From positions 4,695-15,819 of the forward strand of contig DKFQ01000074.1 of the NCBI GenBank assembly GCA_002452425.1: a stretch of 11,125 bases of DNA. Reading direction: 5' to 3'. The DNA is from Sulfurimonas sp. UBA6792. GTDB lineage: Bacteria; Campylobacterota; Campylobacteria; Campylobacterales; Sulfurimonadaceae. Below the pieces are notes generated by a model. The model saw nothing but the letters and a program-made list of their open reading frames with translations. It did no database searches and was not told where the DNA came from. The translations under genes were made by a program, and so were the position numbers. The first letter of the stretch is position 1. The number at the start of each line of letters is the position of its first letter. Shown here one piece after another: positions 1-6,215 of this stretch.

Positions 1-275
1 GAAGAGTGGATTTGGTTTCTAAAAGAGAGTGCCATGTCAAAACTGCCTAGTTTTTTGGCAAGTTCATAGGTGGCTTTTACTCTGTTTTGGGCTTTTTTTG
101 TCTCATCGACTATGGCATTTTTGCAAAGAGGATGGTATTTGAGTGCTTCAATGGTTACAAAACTACCCACAAAAGTAAACTCCGCTCTTGGATAGTGTTG
201 TGATAAAAGCTCTATGGCAGGAGTTGCCATAACGGCGTCGCCTAGCCAGTTTGGTAAGATGATAAGTATCTTCAT
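1..275 (-). CDS. waaF: ADP-heptose:LPS heptosyltransferase II, N-terminal part (runs off left edge)
   Basis: Only the first 91 codons lie in the window; the gene continues past the left edge. The protein begins MKILIILPNWLGDAVMATPA, the N-terminal Rossmann signature of GT9 heptosyltransferases, and the PNWLGDAVM form is the version usual in WaaF rather than WaaC. The family adds the second L-glycero-D-manno-heptose to the LPS inner core on the cytoplasmic face of the inner membrane. The ATG at 273-275 lies 7 bases after the stop of the glycoside-hydrolase-like gene, so the two are probably cotranscribed, and a purine-rich AGTAGG stretch precedes it. A second, WaaC-type enzyme is encoded at 9225-10205, which supports assigning this one to the heptosyltransferase II role. 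WaaF versus another GT9 member cannot be fully settled from the N-terminus alone. Confidence 0.85.
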   Translation of the reverse strand, partial: MKILIILPNWLGDAVMATPAIELLSQHYPRAEFTFVGSFVTIEALKYHPLCKNAIVDETKKAQNRVKATYELAKKLGSFDMALSFRNQIHS

Positions 276-282
276 GTTTTGC

Positions 283-1536
283 CTACTCTATAAATATATA
301 AATCGGCTCTGCGCCAATCTCTAAAAACTCGCCCTCTATCTTTTCGCCGCTGCTTGAAAAAGGTCTGAAAATATCCTCATTTTTTATGCTTTTTGGTTGC
401 AGTGACCAGTGGATTTGGAGCAGTTCGTCATTCTCTAATAAACATTGGAGTATATGATGCCCTCTTTTGATGTCAAGGCGTAAAAACTCCGCATTTTTGA
501 GCGTATGAACCATGTACTTATAGACTTCATAAGCCTCTCTTTTGCGTAAACCCTCTCTGTTATCGACAAGCCCATACCCAGTCGCAACAAGCTGATGCCA
601 CGAGAGAGAATCAACCTGTTGCGAGGCAAAAGCAAGGAGGTGGTAGCGTAACATGTAGGCGGCATAAAGCTCCTCACTCACACACTCATATTCGCTTGTC
701 GGAGCATAAGGTGCAGTGCCGCTTATGGGCCAGTTGGTCTCTGTGATGTGAAGCTCATGCGCACTTTTTGGACTAAGCCAAACCATAGTTGTGAGAAGTG
801 AGATTTTGTCAAGCAGAGTAAAGCCCATCTGCATATTTTCAGGTGCGCCTCGTCTGTCAACATAGAGAAGTGACGATACTCCGTCATAATGGCAGTCGCA
901 AAAGTTAAAAAGCGTATGCGCCGTGAAGTGGTACTCAAAGTCTATAACGCCGCTGCCGATAAGCTTGATATTTGGGTATTTTGAGGTTTTCAAATCATAG
1001 GCAACTTTATAAAAACTGCCGTACTCATCAACGCTGAAAAATCCCCATTTTGCCCTGTTTATGGTTGAGCCTATTTCAAAAATATCTACTATTTCGCCAA
1101 GTGTGCTAAAGATGGTCTCCAAATCTCTTCGCAAAAGTTCCAAATTCTCAACATGCTCTCTATCTTGCAGGATTTTGAGCGTTACTTTTTTATCATAACA
1201 AAGAAGCAGAAACTCTTTTAAGGACGGAAGTTTCTCCATCTCCCAAAGCTTCAAGCGCACCAAAACTCTCTCCACGCCAAGCTCTTCAACCATCGCAAGT
1301 GTCGCTTCAGGCCCTCTCTCAAAGTCGATACTGATGCAAAAAAAGTCATGGGAGCAAATCTGTTTTCTTTTGACAAAAGGCGTAAGCACAAGTGAGAGAG
1401 GAAGCACTGCAAGAGAGACAAAAAATGTCTTTAAAAGTGAGCTAAACTGACTTTTGCGCATCTCTTTTTTGTAAGTTTTGTCTTTGAGCGGATAGGGCTG
1501 ATCCGAATAGTTATCCCAGATATATGGCTGTTTCAT
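283..1536 (-). CDS. membrane-anchored glycoside-hydrolase-like (clan GH-A type barrel) protein
   Basis: A 417-residue protein. A polar N-terminal tail (1-36) is followed by one hydrophobic segment (about 37-55) and a basic KRK, so it is probably a membrane-anchored protein. Residues about 65-350 resemble a TIM-barrel glycoside hydrolase: FEIGSTINRAKWG (153-165) sits where the acid/base region is expected, HITETNWP (263-270) carries a nucleophile-like Glu266, and LSWHQLVATGYGLVD (311-325) resembles the last strands. In active GH-A enzymes the first motif would contain Asn-Glu; here those positions appear to be Ser157-Thr158, so ordinary hydrolysis is doubtful. The gene sits 24 bases after the LtaS-like gene and 7 bases before waaF, pointing to a role in envelope glycans. 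The start at 1536 lacks a Shine-Dalgarno sequence; Met26 (codon 1459-1461) is an alternative. The substrate is unknown. Confidence 0.7.
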   Translation of the reverse strand: MKQPYIWDNYSDQPYPLKDKTYKKEMRKSQFSSLLKTFFVSLAVLPLSLVLTPFVKRKQICSHDFFCISIDFERGPEATLAMVEELGVERVLVRLKLWEMEKLPSLKEFLLLCYDKKVTLKILQDREHVENLELLRRDLETIFSTLGEIVDIFEIGSTINRAKWGFFSVDEYGSFYKVAYDLKTSKYPNIKLIGSGVIDFEYHFTAHTLFNFCDCHYDGVSSLLYVDRRGAPENMQMGFTLLDKISLLTTMVWLSPKSAHELHITETNWPISGTAPYAPTSEYECVSEELYAAYMLRYHLLAFASQQVDSLSWHQLVATGYGLVDNREGLRKREAYEVYKYMVHTLKNAEFLRLDIKRGHHILQCLLENDELLQIHWSLQPKSIKNEDIFRPFSSSGEKIEGEFLEIGAEPIYIFIE

Positions 1537-1543
1537 AAGGGGA

Positions 1544-1572
1544 ATTATAACCTTTTTAGGCTATTTTGCCCA
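1544..1572 (-). promoter_or_regulatory. predicted sigma-70 promoter for the glycoside-hydrolase-like gene and waaF
   Basis: Reading leftward, a perfect TATAAT (1544-1549) is preceded by a 17-base spacer and TGGGCA (1567-1572), which matches four of six positions of TTGACA. The -35 box lies inside the last codons of the LtaS-like gene. The -10 box ends only 7 bases before the ATG at 1536, so a transcript from this promoter would begin at or beside the start codon (leaderless), or translation would begin at an internal Met. The promoter would let this gene and waaF be expressed independently of the LtaS-like gene. Confidence 0.45.
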
Positions 1573-2967
1573 CAGATTTTTTTCTAAAAGATATGCTTGT
1601 GCGGTGTCTATTGCAAAAAGGAGGTTAATATCTTCTTGAGAAATAGATTTTTGTTCGACTACATTTTTAAAATTATGTACTACATAGCCATCGTTTTTTA
1701 TTAACCCTATCATATTACCTGCAAAGTAATACACAAATCTATCTTCAATCTCTTTATCAAATAGTGATGTGCCAAGAGTTGTTATGTTCGCTTCAAATCC
1801 TAGCATATCCACAATAGTAGGAAAGATGTCTGTTTGAGAGCCAAGAGTAGCTATTTCTTGGGGTTTATATATTTTTGGTGCATATATTGCTAAAGGGATT
1901 CTATAATGTTCAATACTTCCAAGTTTTTCTTGGTCGCCTCTTAATTTCTTGCCTATTTCATTTAATGCGTCGCCATTGCCATGGTCTGCAGTAAATATAA
2001 AGATTGTGTTATCAAACCAAGGCTCTTTTTTTGCGTTTTCCATAAATTTTTTTATTGCATTGTCAACATACATATAAGCATTAAGTTCACCATAGTAATT
2101 GTTTAAATCATGCGGATACTTCTCAAGCTCTGCACGTGGGAGATAGAGGTCTGGATGATTTGTAGAAGTAAATGCAAAAGTTAAAAAAGGCTCTTTGAGA
2201 GTTGAGATTTTTTGATTGTAAAATGTAAGAAGATTATGATCGTATGTGCCAGTCCGAGCATCTCTTCCCTTTTCAATAATTTCAACATTTGGAATATCTT
2301 CTGCTCCATAGTATTCATCAAAACCAGCTAAATTTGAGATAGCATCAATTCTATAAGAACGACGATTTCCTCCTTGCATTGCAAGTGTAGAATATCCATT
2401 TTGTTTTGCAATAGTCCCTAAATAACTAAGGTTAGAGAGTTCTAATCCTCTTCCAAGATATTCAAATCCACTTGAGAGAGTTACACCCGTAAAGAGTGAT
2501 GTTATACCAAAAATTGATCTAAAGCCGTTAGCATAAAAGTTTGTAAATTTAAGTGATTCGTTACTGAGTTCTTTAAAAAATGGAGTTATATTTAGCTCTT
2601 TATATTTTGTAAAACCGTCTATATGTTCAGCACCCCATGACTCAAGCAGTACTATGACGACATTGTGTTTTTGATTATTTTTTGCTTTGTATGATCTTAA
2701 AAGAGGGTGGTTATCGTCCACAAATGGAGCGTTAGGTGTTACGAGAGCTTCTTTAGTAATCTCTATAGCTTTTTGTTTATCCATTAAGTTGTGTTTCTGC
2801 TCATTTTTTGCAGTTTTAAAAATGGCAAAAACACCATTAAGTGCCAAATTTCCTGAACTTATTTTGTTTGTTGCAAATGCATCGGATGTCCCAAATGCTT
2901 TACCAGATATAGTGCCTCTTATACCTAAAAACAGCACTAATATAGCTACAAATGAGTAGATAAGCAA
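1561..2967 (-). CDS. LTA-synthase/sulfatase-superfamily phosphotransferase, catalytic part (frame-split from 2946-3467)
   Basis: This frame encodes 468 residues: one hydrophobic segment (2-16), the family linker GIRGTISGKAFG...GNLALNGVF (15-47), and the alkaline-phosphatase/sulfatase fold. Expected metal and catalytic positions are visible: Glu109 in LLESWG, Ser151 in GFRSIFG where LtaS has its catalytic Thr, His271 in TNHPD, Asp328-His329 in ADHG, and His354 before the RIPLAIYAP strand. LtaS-family enzymes move a glycerol-phosphate (relatives move phosphoethanolamine) from a phospholipid to a periplasmic acceptor, releasing diacylglycerol. Family members have about five membrane segments; this frame holds only the fifth. 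The other four are in the upstream frame, and the two join in frame if the A8 run at 2968-2975 gains one A, giving about 635 residues. The TTG start at 2965-2967 is only the first possible initiator in this frame and is not well supported as a real start. Confidence 0.8.
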   Translation of the reverse strand: MLIYSFVAILVLFLGIRGTISGKAFGTSDAFATNKISSGNLALNGVFAIFKTAKNEQKHNLMDKQKAIEITKEALVTPNAPFVDDNHPLLRSYKAKNNQKHNVVIVLLESWGAEHIDGFTKYKELNITPFFKELSNESLKFTNFYANGFRSIFGITSLFTGVTLSSGFEYLGRGLELSNLSYLGTIAKQNGYSTLAMQGGNRRSYRIDAISNLAGFDEYYGAEDIPNVEIIEKGRDARTGTYDHNLLTFYNQKISTLKEPFLTFAFTSTNHPDLYLPRAELEKYPHDLNNYYGELNAYMYVDNAIKKFMENAKKEPWFDNTIFIFTADHGNGDALNEIGKKLRGDQEKLGSIEHYRIPLAIYAPKIYKPQEIATLGSQTDIFPTIVDMLGFEANITTLGTSLFDKEIEDRFVYYFAGNMIGLIKNDGYVVHNFKNVVEQKSISQEDINLLFAIDTAQAYLLEKNLWAK

Positions 2968-3467
2968 TTTTTTTTCTCTACAAAAGTATCTATTGGTAAG
3001 GAAAAAAACTTATAAGAAAAAATAATAAAGATTACAATAAACAATATAGCACCGAGTGTGTATGGCAAATATGAGTTAAAAGCAATATTTATGATGATGT
3101 TGAAGTCGTTACCTAGATTAAATATCTCGTTTGACAGATGTCTATGAATAAATTTAAAGTATAAGACATTACTAAATGAAATGATAAAGATGAGTAGCAG
3201 GACTAATCCCCATAAAACACCTATCCATCTTCTAACATAGTAGTTTTTTATAAAAATAAATAGCAAAACAAAAGGGATGGAAAAAGTAAAAAGAGTTATC
3301 ATATCTACTCTAAAGCCCATAAAAAATGAATGCATAACTTCTAAGATTGTAAGGTCTCCAAAGTCATTTGGGTAAAAAAGATAAAGAGATACTCTTATCA
3401 GCTTCATAATAAAAAAAGCCAAAAGAAGCATCCACAATATCTGCGTAAATTGATTTCTAAATTTCAA
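2946..3467 (-). CDS. LTA-synthase-like phosphotransferase, N-terminal membrane part (frame-split)
   Basis: A 173-residue frame of membrane segments at about 10-31, 55-73, 81-103 and 134-152, with the GFRVD motif (51-55) common in Gram-negative LtaS-like proteins. There is no catalytic domain. Native family sequence ends at FVEKK (162-166); the last seven residues come from reading on in the wrong frame after the A8 run and hit a stop at 2946-2948. The fifth membrane segment and the sulfatase domain follow in another frame at 1561-2967. The start is TTG (3465-3467), chosen because TAGGAG lies 7 bases upstream and no ATG is better placed. The gene is transcribed away from dgkA. The pair may be a sequencing error, a phase-variable or disrupted gene, or a gene needing frameshifting for expression. 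Confidence 0.8.
   Translation of the reverse strand: MKFRNQFTQILWMLLLAFFIMKLIRVSLYLFYPNDFGDLTILEVMHSFFMGFRVDMITLFTFSIPFVLLFIFIKNYYVRRWIGVLWGLVLLLIFIISFSNVLYFKFIHRHLSNEIFNLGNDFNIIINIAFNSYLPYTLGAILFIVIFIIFSYKFFSLPIDTFVEKKNCLSTHL
2968..2975 (-). other. A8 homopolymer at the frameshift between the two LtaS-like frames
   Basis: On the coding strand the sequence reads GAG AAA AAA AAT TGC in the upstream frame, giving EKKNC and then a stop. Adding one A, or slipping back one base, gives GAG AAA AAA AAA TTG CTT ATC TAC, which continues directly into the fifth membrane helix (KKKLLIYSF). The break in the family's sequence coincides exactly with this run. In the unmodified frame A AAA AAT also forms a possible minus-one slippery heptamer. 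Confidence 0.75.
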
Positions 3468-3474
3468 TAAAGAA

Positions 3475-3479
3475 CTCCT
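3475..3479 (-). promoter_or_regulatory. Shine-Dalgarno site that decides the TTG start of the LtaS-like gene
   Basis: AGGAG on the minus strand lies 7 bases before the TTG at 3465-3467. It is preceded directly by a T8 run (A8 on the plus strand, 3480-3487), so slippage there would change the leader but not the spacing to the start codon. Confidence 0.7.
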
Positions 3480-3527
3480 AAAAAAAATGGCTAGACAATA
3501 GAATATGTTAGATTTAAGTAAAGTGGA

Positions 3528-3533
3528 ATTGTA
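3528..3533 (-). promoter_or_regulatory. predicted -10 element for the LtaS-like gene
   Basis: TACAAT followed by TCC on the minus strand, resembling the TATAAT-TCC before the glycoside-hydrolase-like gene. No convincing -35 hexamer is seen 17 bases upstream. The implied leader is about 55 bases and contains the Shine-Dalgarno site. Confidence 0.3.
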
Positions 3534-3547
3534 GCTTTTTTAAGCTA
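3532..3547. repeat. inverted repeat between divergent -10 elements
   Basis: TAGCTT, a 4-base spacer TTTT, then AAGCTA: a perfect 6-base palindrome. Its arms touch the leftward -10 box (3528-3533) and the rightward -10 box (3546-3551). It could be an operator or chance A/T structure. It is not followed by features of a terminator serving any gene. Confidence 0.35.
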
Positions 3548-3551
3548 AAAT
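3546..3551 (+). promoter_or_regulatory. predicted -10 element for dgkA
   Basis: TAAAAT followed by AACC lies 38 bases before the dgkA start codon, leaving room for a leader of about 25 bases with a Shine-Dalgarno site. The -35 region is poor, which is common for housekeeping promoters in Campylobacterota. Confidence 0.35.
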
Positions 3552-3571
3552 AACCTTTTGTACTAAGAGCT

Positions 3572-3577
3572 AAGGAA
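3572..3577 (+). promoter_or_regulatory. Shine-Dalgarno site that decides the TTG start of dgkA
   Basis: AAGGAA on the plus strand lies 6 bases before the TTG at 3584-3586. No ATG is available at the N-terminus before the conserved region. Confidence 0.65.
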
Positions 3578-3583
3578 ACAGCA

Positions 3584-3946
3584 TTGCGAAACCAGCCAAA
3601 ATATAATTTTTTTAAAAACACCTCTTATGCACTCAAAGGGTTGCGGGATTTGGTAAAGAACGAATCTTCTTTTAAGATAGAACTTCTGCTTTTTTTCGTT
3701 TTGTTGCCTCTCATTTTTTTCATAGAGACAACGCTCTCAAACAAGCTTCTTATGTTTATCTCTCTTATGCTTATGCTTATCGCAGAGGCGGCAAACAGTG
3801 CCATAGAGAGGGTTGTTGACCTTGTTACCTTAGAGCATCATGAGATGGCGGGAAGAGCAAAGGATGTGGGGAGTACGGTAGTTTTTTTAAGCATCTCTCT
3901 TTTTGTCGTTGTGTGGGGAAGTATTATTTTTGATACTTTTTTGTAG
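3584..3946 (+). CDS. dgkA: diacylglycerol kinase, prokaryotic DgkA family
   Basis: A 120-residue integral membrane enzyme, the usual length of bacterial DgkA. Family residues are in place: Asn26-Glu27 before the first helix, Glu68 and Asn71 in EAANSAIERVVD, Glu75, Asp79, and Arg91-Ala-Lys-Asp94 before the last helix. Three membrane helices fall at about 33-48, 53-71 and 96-117. The reaction is ATP-dependent conversion of diacylglycerol to phosphatidic acid in the inner membrane, which recycles the diacylglycerol released when phospholipid headgroups are moved onto periplasmic glycans. The gene is divergent from an LtaS-like headgroup transferase, a plausible source of that diacylglycerol. It starts at TTG behind a good AAGGAA, and the downstream GT9 gene begins 9 bases after its stop. 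Confidence 0.95.
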   Translation: MRNQPKYNFFKNTSYALKGLRDLVKNESSFKIELLLFFVLLPLIFFIETTLSNKLLMFISLMLMLIAEAANSAIERVVDLVTLEHHEMAGRAKDVGSTVVFLSISLFVVVWGSIIFDTFL

Positions 3947-3955
3947 AGGCAAATA

Positions 3956-4918
3956 ATGAACATTTTAGTAGTGCGCACAGATAAACTCGGTGATTTTATA
4001 ACGGCTCTCCCTACATTTTATGTGCTAAAACAGCACAATCCCCAAAATAAAATCATCGCTTGCGTAGCACCTCTTAATAGAGCATTAGCACAGAGTTGTG
4101 ACTTTATAGATGAGGTTATAGTTGATGATGGCAGAAGTTTTTGGGGGTTGGTTGCAAAGCTAAAAGAGGCAAAAATAGACGCTTCCATAACCCTTTTTTC
4201 AAATACACGCATGGCTCTTGCCCAGTTTTTTGCACGCATCCCAAAACGCATAGCACCCGCTACAAAAATAGCTCAGATTTTTTATAACAAAAGAGTTGTG
4301 CAAAGAAGAAGTGAAGTAAAAATGGCAGAATTTGAGTATAACTTAGAGCTAACAAAAGCTCTTTTTAGCGATATAAACTTAGAGTACAAAAAACCGCTTT
4401 TGGAGTTTGGAGATGCAAAAAATATCTATGATGATTTTTGCAAAATGTATCAAATAACCAAAGATGTAGTTGCTTTTCATGTCGGCTTTGGAGGCTCAAG
4501 CGATGCAAACTGGAATCTTGATGAGTATGAAACTCTGATCCGTGAAGTTATAAAAGTCGGTAAATACCAAGTCGTACTGACATTTGGTCCTGATGAAAAA
4601 GCCCTTTATGAAGAGATGCAAAAGAGACTCTTTGATGTAAATGCAGTTTTTTATCTCTCGCTTGAGGGGCTTGTCTATTTTGCGAAACTTGTAAGTAATT
4701 TCAGGCTTTTTATCTCTACTTCAACTGGAACTTACCATATAGCTTCACTTGTGGGAATACCGACAATGACATTTTTTGCGGACAACCTTTTTGCAAGTGC
4801 TAGAAGGTGGAAGAGTGTCGGAGACGAAAAGTTGCAAAAGCATTTTGGTTTGCCGAGTGATAAAGAGAAAAAAGAAGCACTGCTTGAAGAGGTAAAGAGA
4901 GCGTTGGCAGAGCTTTAA
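3956..4918 (+). CDS. GT9 family glycosyltransferase, divergent heptosyltransferase-like
   Basis: A 320-residue protein with the GT9 two-domain layout. The N-terminal acceptor domain begins MNILVVRTDKLGDFITALPT, and the C-terminal donor domain contains FHVGFGGSSDANWNL (174-188) and ISTSTGTYHIASLVGIPT (253-270). In true ADP-heptose transferases the last motif reads NDTGxxH; here Asn-Asp is replaced by Thr-Ser (255-256), although His261 remains. The enzyme may therefore use another sugar nucleotide or have altered activity. It is translated from an ATG with AGAGG overlapping the dgkA stop, so it is cotranscribed with dgkA. Its stop codon overlaps the acyltransferase stop on the other strand. It is the third GT9 protein in the window and likely extends the LPS core, but donor and acceptor are not determined. 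Confidence 0.85.
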   Translation: MNILVVRTDKLGDFITALPTFYVLKQHNPQNKIIACVAPLNRALAQSCDFIDEVIVDDGRSFWGLVAKLKEAKIDASITLFSNTRMALAQFFARIPKRIAPATKIAQIFYNKRVVQRRSEVKMAEFEYNLELTKALFSDINLEYKKPLLEFGDAKNIYDDFCKMYQITKDVVAFHVGFGGSSDANWNLDEYETLIREVIKVGKYQVVLTFGPDEKALYEEMQKRLFDVNAVFYLSLEGLVYFAKLVSNFRLFISTSTGTYHIASLVGIPTMTFFADNLFASARRWKSVGDEKLQKHFGLPSDKEKKEALLEEVKRALAEL

Positions 4919-5466
4919 TGCTCCCAGCTTATATCCTCTTTTACGACTTTTGCAGGGTTGCCGACTGCAACTGAGCCGCTAGATACAGATTTCGTAAGAA
5001 CTGAACCTATACCTACCACCGAATTTGCTCCGATGCTCACACCTTTTAGTATCGTAACATCATCGGCTACCCATACTTTATCGCCAAGCATAATATCTTT
5101 AGCACTGTTTATAATCTGAGTGTTTTGATATATCGGATGCCCGTCTGATGTCATAAGCTTTGCATTTCTGCTTAGCATACACTCATCGCCGATAGTGAGT
5201 TTAATATTTTCCTCTTTTGCACTTAGGTAGCACCCGTCTCCGATTATAGAGTTTTTACCTATGACAATTTGACAGCCGTCACCTACTATCTCTATAAAAG
5301 AGCCGTTTATTTTTACACCGCTTTTTATATGCAGAGTGTTGTTTTGACCTTTGATAACTATTTTTGTTTTGGATATCTTCAGATTGCCATCAACTAAGAT
5401 TTTGTTATTGTTTCCGCTGATTTTGATTTTGTTTTTTATCTTTTGGAAGAATGTCAATTGATTCAT
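4915..5466 (-). CDS. hexapeptide-repeat (left-handed beta-helix) acyltransferase
   Basis: A 183-residue protein built of short beta-helix turns, clearest in IVIGKNSIIGDGCYL (67-81) and in VWVADDVTILKGVSIGANSVVGIGSVLTKSV (131-161, cited by position), ending in the VGNPAKVV tail typical of the CysE/WbbJ/LacA-like superfamily. SDGHPIY (107-113) supplies the probable catalytic His110. Such enzymes move an acetyl (or other acyl) group from a CoA thioester to a sugar hydroxyl in the cytoplasm, usually as trimers. The N-terminal 60 residues are rich in Asn, Lys and Ile and form extra irregular turns. It is the last gene of the leftward operon; its ATG overlaps the GT2 stop in ATGA, suggesting translational coupling. 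A modification of a core sugar is likely; the exact sugar is unknown. Confidence 0.85.
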   Translation of the reverse strand: MNQLTFFQKIKNKIKISGNNNKILVDGNLKISKTKIVIKGQNNTLHIKSGVKINGSFIEIVGDGCQIVIGKNSIIGDGCYLSAKEENIKLTIGDECMLSRNAKLMTSDGHPIYQNTQIINSAKDIMLGDKVWVADDVTILKGVSIGANSVVGIGSVLTKSVSSGSVAVGNPAKVVKEDISWEH

Positions 5467-6215
5467 TTTCGTTCTTTGTTTAACTCATAAAGTTTTATAT
5501 ATTTGTAAAAGTTTGTAGCCATATGAGAAAATGCTATGATGAGTCCTGCATAACCGTCTAAAAAGCCTCTTTTAATAAAGTAAGTTTTAAAAAAAGAAAA
5601 AATGCCGTTAAAAAATGCTTTTGCGGGTGAAGAGTTTTTTTTGCCTACATTGCTAAGAGCAAATTCACTTGAATAACGGTCAAGCTTGATGATAAAATCA
5701 GTAATTGTTGCATAAGGATAGTGTTTAACACTGCCATTTATGGGTACTATACCAAAACCTTCTTCAATAATTTTTTCATGAACTCTCTCTTTGGTAAATG
5801 CCGTTTTTGTTCTGTTAAAGAGCCTAATTATGATGTCATCTCCCCAGCAGTGTTTTATTTGAGTGTTTTTGTAGTAGTTTTCTCTTAAAATAGCATATAT
5901 ATTTTTATCGTTTAACTCTATGGAGATTAGATTTTTTATAAATTCATCCGACAAAACTTCATCCGCATCAAGTGAGAGTACCCAATCATTTTTTGCAAAA
6001 GAGCAGGCAAGATTTTTTGTCTCTCCAAATCCTAAAAACTCTCCTTGAAAGATGGTAACATTTGAGTATCTTTTTGCAATTTCCAGTGTTTCATCCGTTG
6101 AGCCGTTGTCGTATAAAACAACATCTTCAAAAAGGTTTAGAGAGCCAAGCGTTGCATCTATGGTAGCGGCTGCGTTTTTTACGATAATAACGCATGAAAT
6201 ATTTTTAATCGACAA
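5463..6215 (-). CDS. GT2 family glycosyltransferase, WaaE/KdtX-like
   Basis: From the TTG at 6213-6215 the protein is 250 residues. Motifs of the WaaE-like GT2 group are present: ISCVIIVKN at the start, VVLYDNGSTDET (33-44), DWVLSLDADE (77-86) with the metal-binding DAD, and ERVHEKI (143-149), followed by a C-terminal half with amphipathic or membrane-associated segments. WaaE enzymes add a beta-linked glucose to inner-core heptose, so a role on the heptose core is plausible. The usual KNE motif here reads KNA. An ATG at 6243-6245 would add ten lysine/glutamate-rich residues and overlap the kinase gene by 41 bases. The TTG is preferred because GAGGAG lies 6 bases before it and the protein then begins close to the first beta strand, as in relatives. 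Confidence 0.87.
   Translation of the reverse strand: MSIKNISCVIIVKNAAATIDATLGSLNLFEDVVLYDNGSTDETLEIAKRYSNVTIFQGEFLGFGETKNLACSFAKNDWVLSLDADEVLSDEFIKNLISIELNDKNIYAILRENYYKNTQIKHCWGDDIIIRLFNRTKTAFTKERVHEKIIEEGFGIVPINGSVKHYPYATITDFIIKLDRYSSEFALSNVGKKNSSPAKAFFNGIFSFFKTYFIKRGFLDGYAGLIIAFSHMATNFYKYIKLYELNKERK

Noticed and set aside
2687..2959. Plus-strand 90-codon open frame opposite the LtaS-like gene
   Set aside because: It is antisense to the conserved family linker and catalytic N-terminus; the opposite frame explains the sequence fully.
4910..4923. GAGC-6-GCTC as a terminator between the convergent genes
   Set aside because: The stem is only 4 base pairs, with no U-tract on either strand.
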